From NCBI RefSeq assembly GCF_001184025.1, contig NZ_BBYG01000021.1, forward strand, positions 186,001 to 250,000: a stretch of DNA of 64,000 nt, read 5' to 3'. This DNA comes from Streptomyces maremycinicus (GTDB lineage: Bacteria; Actinomycetota; Actinomycetes; Streptomycetales; Streptomycetaceae). Numbering within the stretch: position 1 is the stretch's first letter; every line of letters starts with the position of its first letter. Below the pieces are notes generated by a model. That model had not been told where the DNA came from. It was given only the letters and a program-made list of their open reading frames with translations, and made no database searches. The position numbers and the translations under genes were made by a program. Of the stretch, positions 63,283-64,000 are shown in pieces.

Positions 63283-63916
63283 CGCAATCAAGGTGCTGCT
63301 CGTCGACGACCACCAGGTCGTCCGCCGGGGCCTGCGCACCTTCCTGGAGGTGCAGGACGACATCCAGGTCGTCGGCGAGGCCGCCGACGGCGCCGAAGGC
63401 GTCGCCCTCGCCGAGGAGCTGAAGCCCGACGTCGTCCTGATGGACGTCAAGATGCCCGGCATGGACGGCGTCGAGGCCCTCCGCAGGCTCCGCGACCTGG
63501 CCAACCCCGCGCGCGTGCTGATCGTCACCAGCTTCACCGAGCAGCGCACGGTGGTCCCGGCCCTGCGCGCGGGCGCCGCCGGGTACGTCTACAAGGACGT
63601 GGACCCCGACGCCCTGGCCGGCGCCATCCGCTCGGTCCACGCCGGCCACATCCTGCTCCAGCCGGAGGTGGCCGGCGCGCTCCTCTCCCAGGACGAGGGC
63701 AGCTCGGGCCAGGGCAGGGGCGGGGCGCTCACCGAACGGGAGCGGGAGGTGCTCGGCCTGATAGCGGACGGCCGCTCCAACCGTGAGATCGCCCGCGCCC
63801 TGGTCCTCTCCGAGAAGACCGTCAAGACACACGTCTCGAACATCCTGATGAAGCTCGACCTCGCGGACCGCACGCAGGCCGCGCTGTGGGCCGTACGCCA
63901 CGGCGTGACCCGCTGA
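63275..63916 (+). CDS. NarL/FixJ (LuxR-type) response regulator
   Basis: 213 residues. Receiver domain with acidic pocket DD at 11-12, phospho-acceptor Asp57 (VLMDVKMPG), a Thr/Ser at about 85 and Lys in YVYKD; C-terminal LuxR helix-turn-helix (LTEREREVLGLIADGRSNREIARALVLSEKTVKTHVSNILMKL). Partner of the GAF kinase; target genes cannot be read. GTG start at 63275 overlaps the kinase stop. Confidence 0.93.
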   Translation: MADAIKVLLVDDHQVVRRGLRTFLEVQDDIQVVGEAADGAEGVALAEELKPDVVLMDVKMPGMDGVEALRRLRDLANPARVLIVTSFTEQRTVVPALRAGAAGYVYKDVDPDALAGAIRSVHAGHILLQPEVAGALLSQDEGSSGQGRGGALTEREREVLGLIADGRSNREIARALVLSEKTVKTHVSNILMKLDLADRTQAALWAVRHGVTR

Positions 63917-64000
63917 GACCCGGCCCGTCCGCTGCGGAGAGATGAAGCAGAAGGTCGGCTTCCGGTCCGTGAATCAAGTCCGAGATTCATACCGTCGTGG

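Noticed and set aside
63942..64000. Open frame from ATG at 63942 to the window end as a further partial gene
   Set aside because: Only 19 codons are visible, with no recognisable similarity; the ribosome-binding site is only moderate.

Overview
This window is chromosomal DNA from a high-GC actinobacterium, almost certainly a Streptomyces. The evidence is strong GC bias in third codon positions, frequent GTG/TTG starts, ATGA/GTGA start-stop overlaps, and lineage-typical genes: a CobN plus fused chelatase cobalamin operon, a Gbn-like small nucleoid protein, a streptophobe-type membrane protein and an InhA-like enoyl-ACP reductase. The gene order resembles the SCO1800-SCO1860 core region of S. 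coelicolor as I remember it. I see no tRNA, rRNA, CRISPR array, transposase or prophage gene.

Layout. 1-12.9 kb (mostly minus): aerobic cobalamin synthesis. One transcript, cobD-cobQ-cobN-chlID-cobO-cobB-cobI, has 4-bp overlaps or a 4-bp gap between genes and is preceded by a compact cobalamin riboswitch. A ZIP-type metal transporter on the opposite strand separates cobI from cobM, which runs off the left edge. 13.0-14.6 kb: small membrane protein plus PiT phosphate transporter behind a PHO-box-like direct repeat. 14.8-22.4 kb: class II aldolase, alpha/beta hydrolase, unknown protein, VOC protein, ABC-F ATPase behind a putative leaderless heptapeptide, a Gbn-like DNA-binding protein preceded by a dense GATC array, and a crotonase. 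22.4-25.6 kb: Asp23/AmaP-type envelope cluster. 25.7-37.7 kb (mostly minus): SDR, GH15 enzyme, SURF1, zinc-ribbon protein, DEDDh exonuclease, and later CopD-like protein, CoA transferase and subtilase, with a plus-strand set (VIT transporter, sterol desaturase, lysoplasmalogenase) inside. 38.0-44 kb: DUF485/ActP symporter pair, MoaA, small proteins, TyrS. 44-49 kb: TldD/PmbA pair and the fabG-fabI pair. 49-52.6 kb: GntR repressor divergent from an MFS transporter with a 38-residue partner, then histidine phosphatase. 52.7-59.8 kb: SerB, streptophobe-type protein, twin-FHA ABC exporter (Rv1747-like), lytic-transglycosylase-like protein with a structured leader. 60.1-63.9 kb: QueA-like protein with an SDR, then a GAF histidine kinase and LuxR-type response regulator.

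The most interesting features are regulatory: (i) eleven GATC sites before the gbn-like gene, four at exact 12-bp spacing, and a second cluster of seven at 33.3 kb with four at exact 9-bp spacing; (ii) a possible leaderless 7-codon ORF before the ABC-F gene; (iii) a recurrent 12-bp palindrome CACGCGCGCGTG, six exact copies, all between 30.6 and 61 kb; (iv) perfect palindromes at promoters of the CoA-transferase and MFS genes; and (v) hairpins enclosing translation starts (SURF1, VOC, transglycosylase). All of these were read by eye and none was tested computationally.
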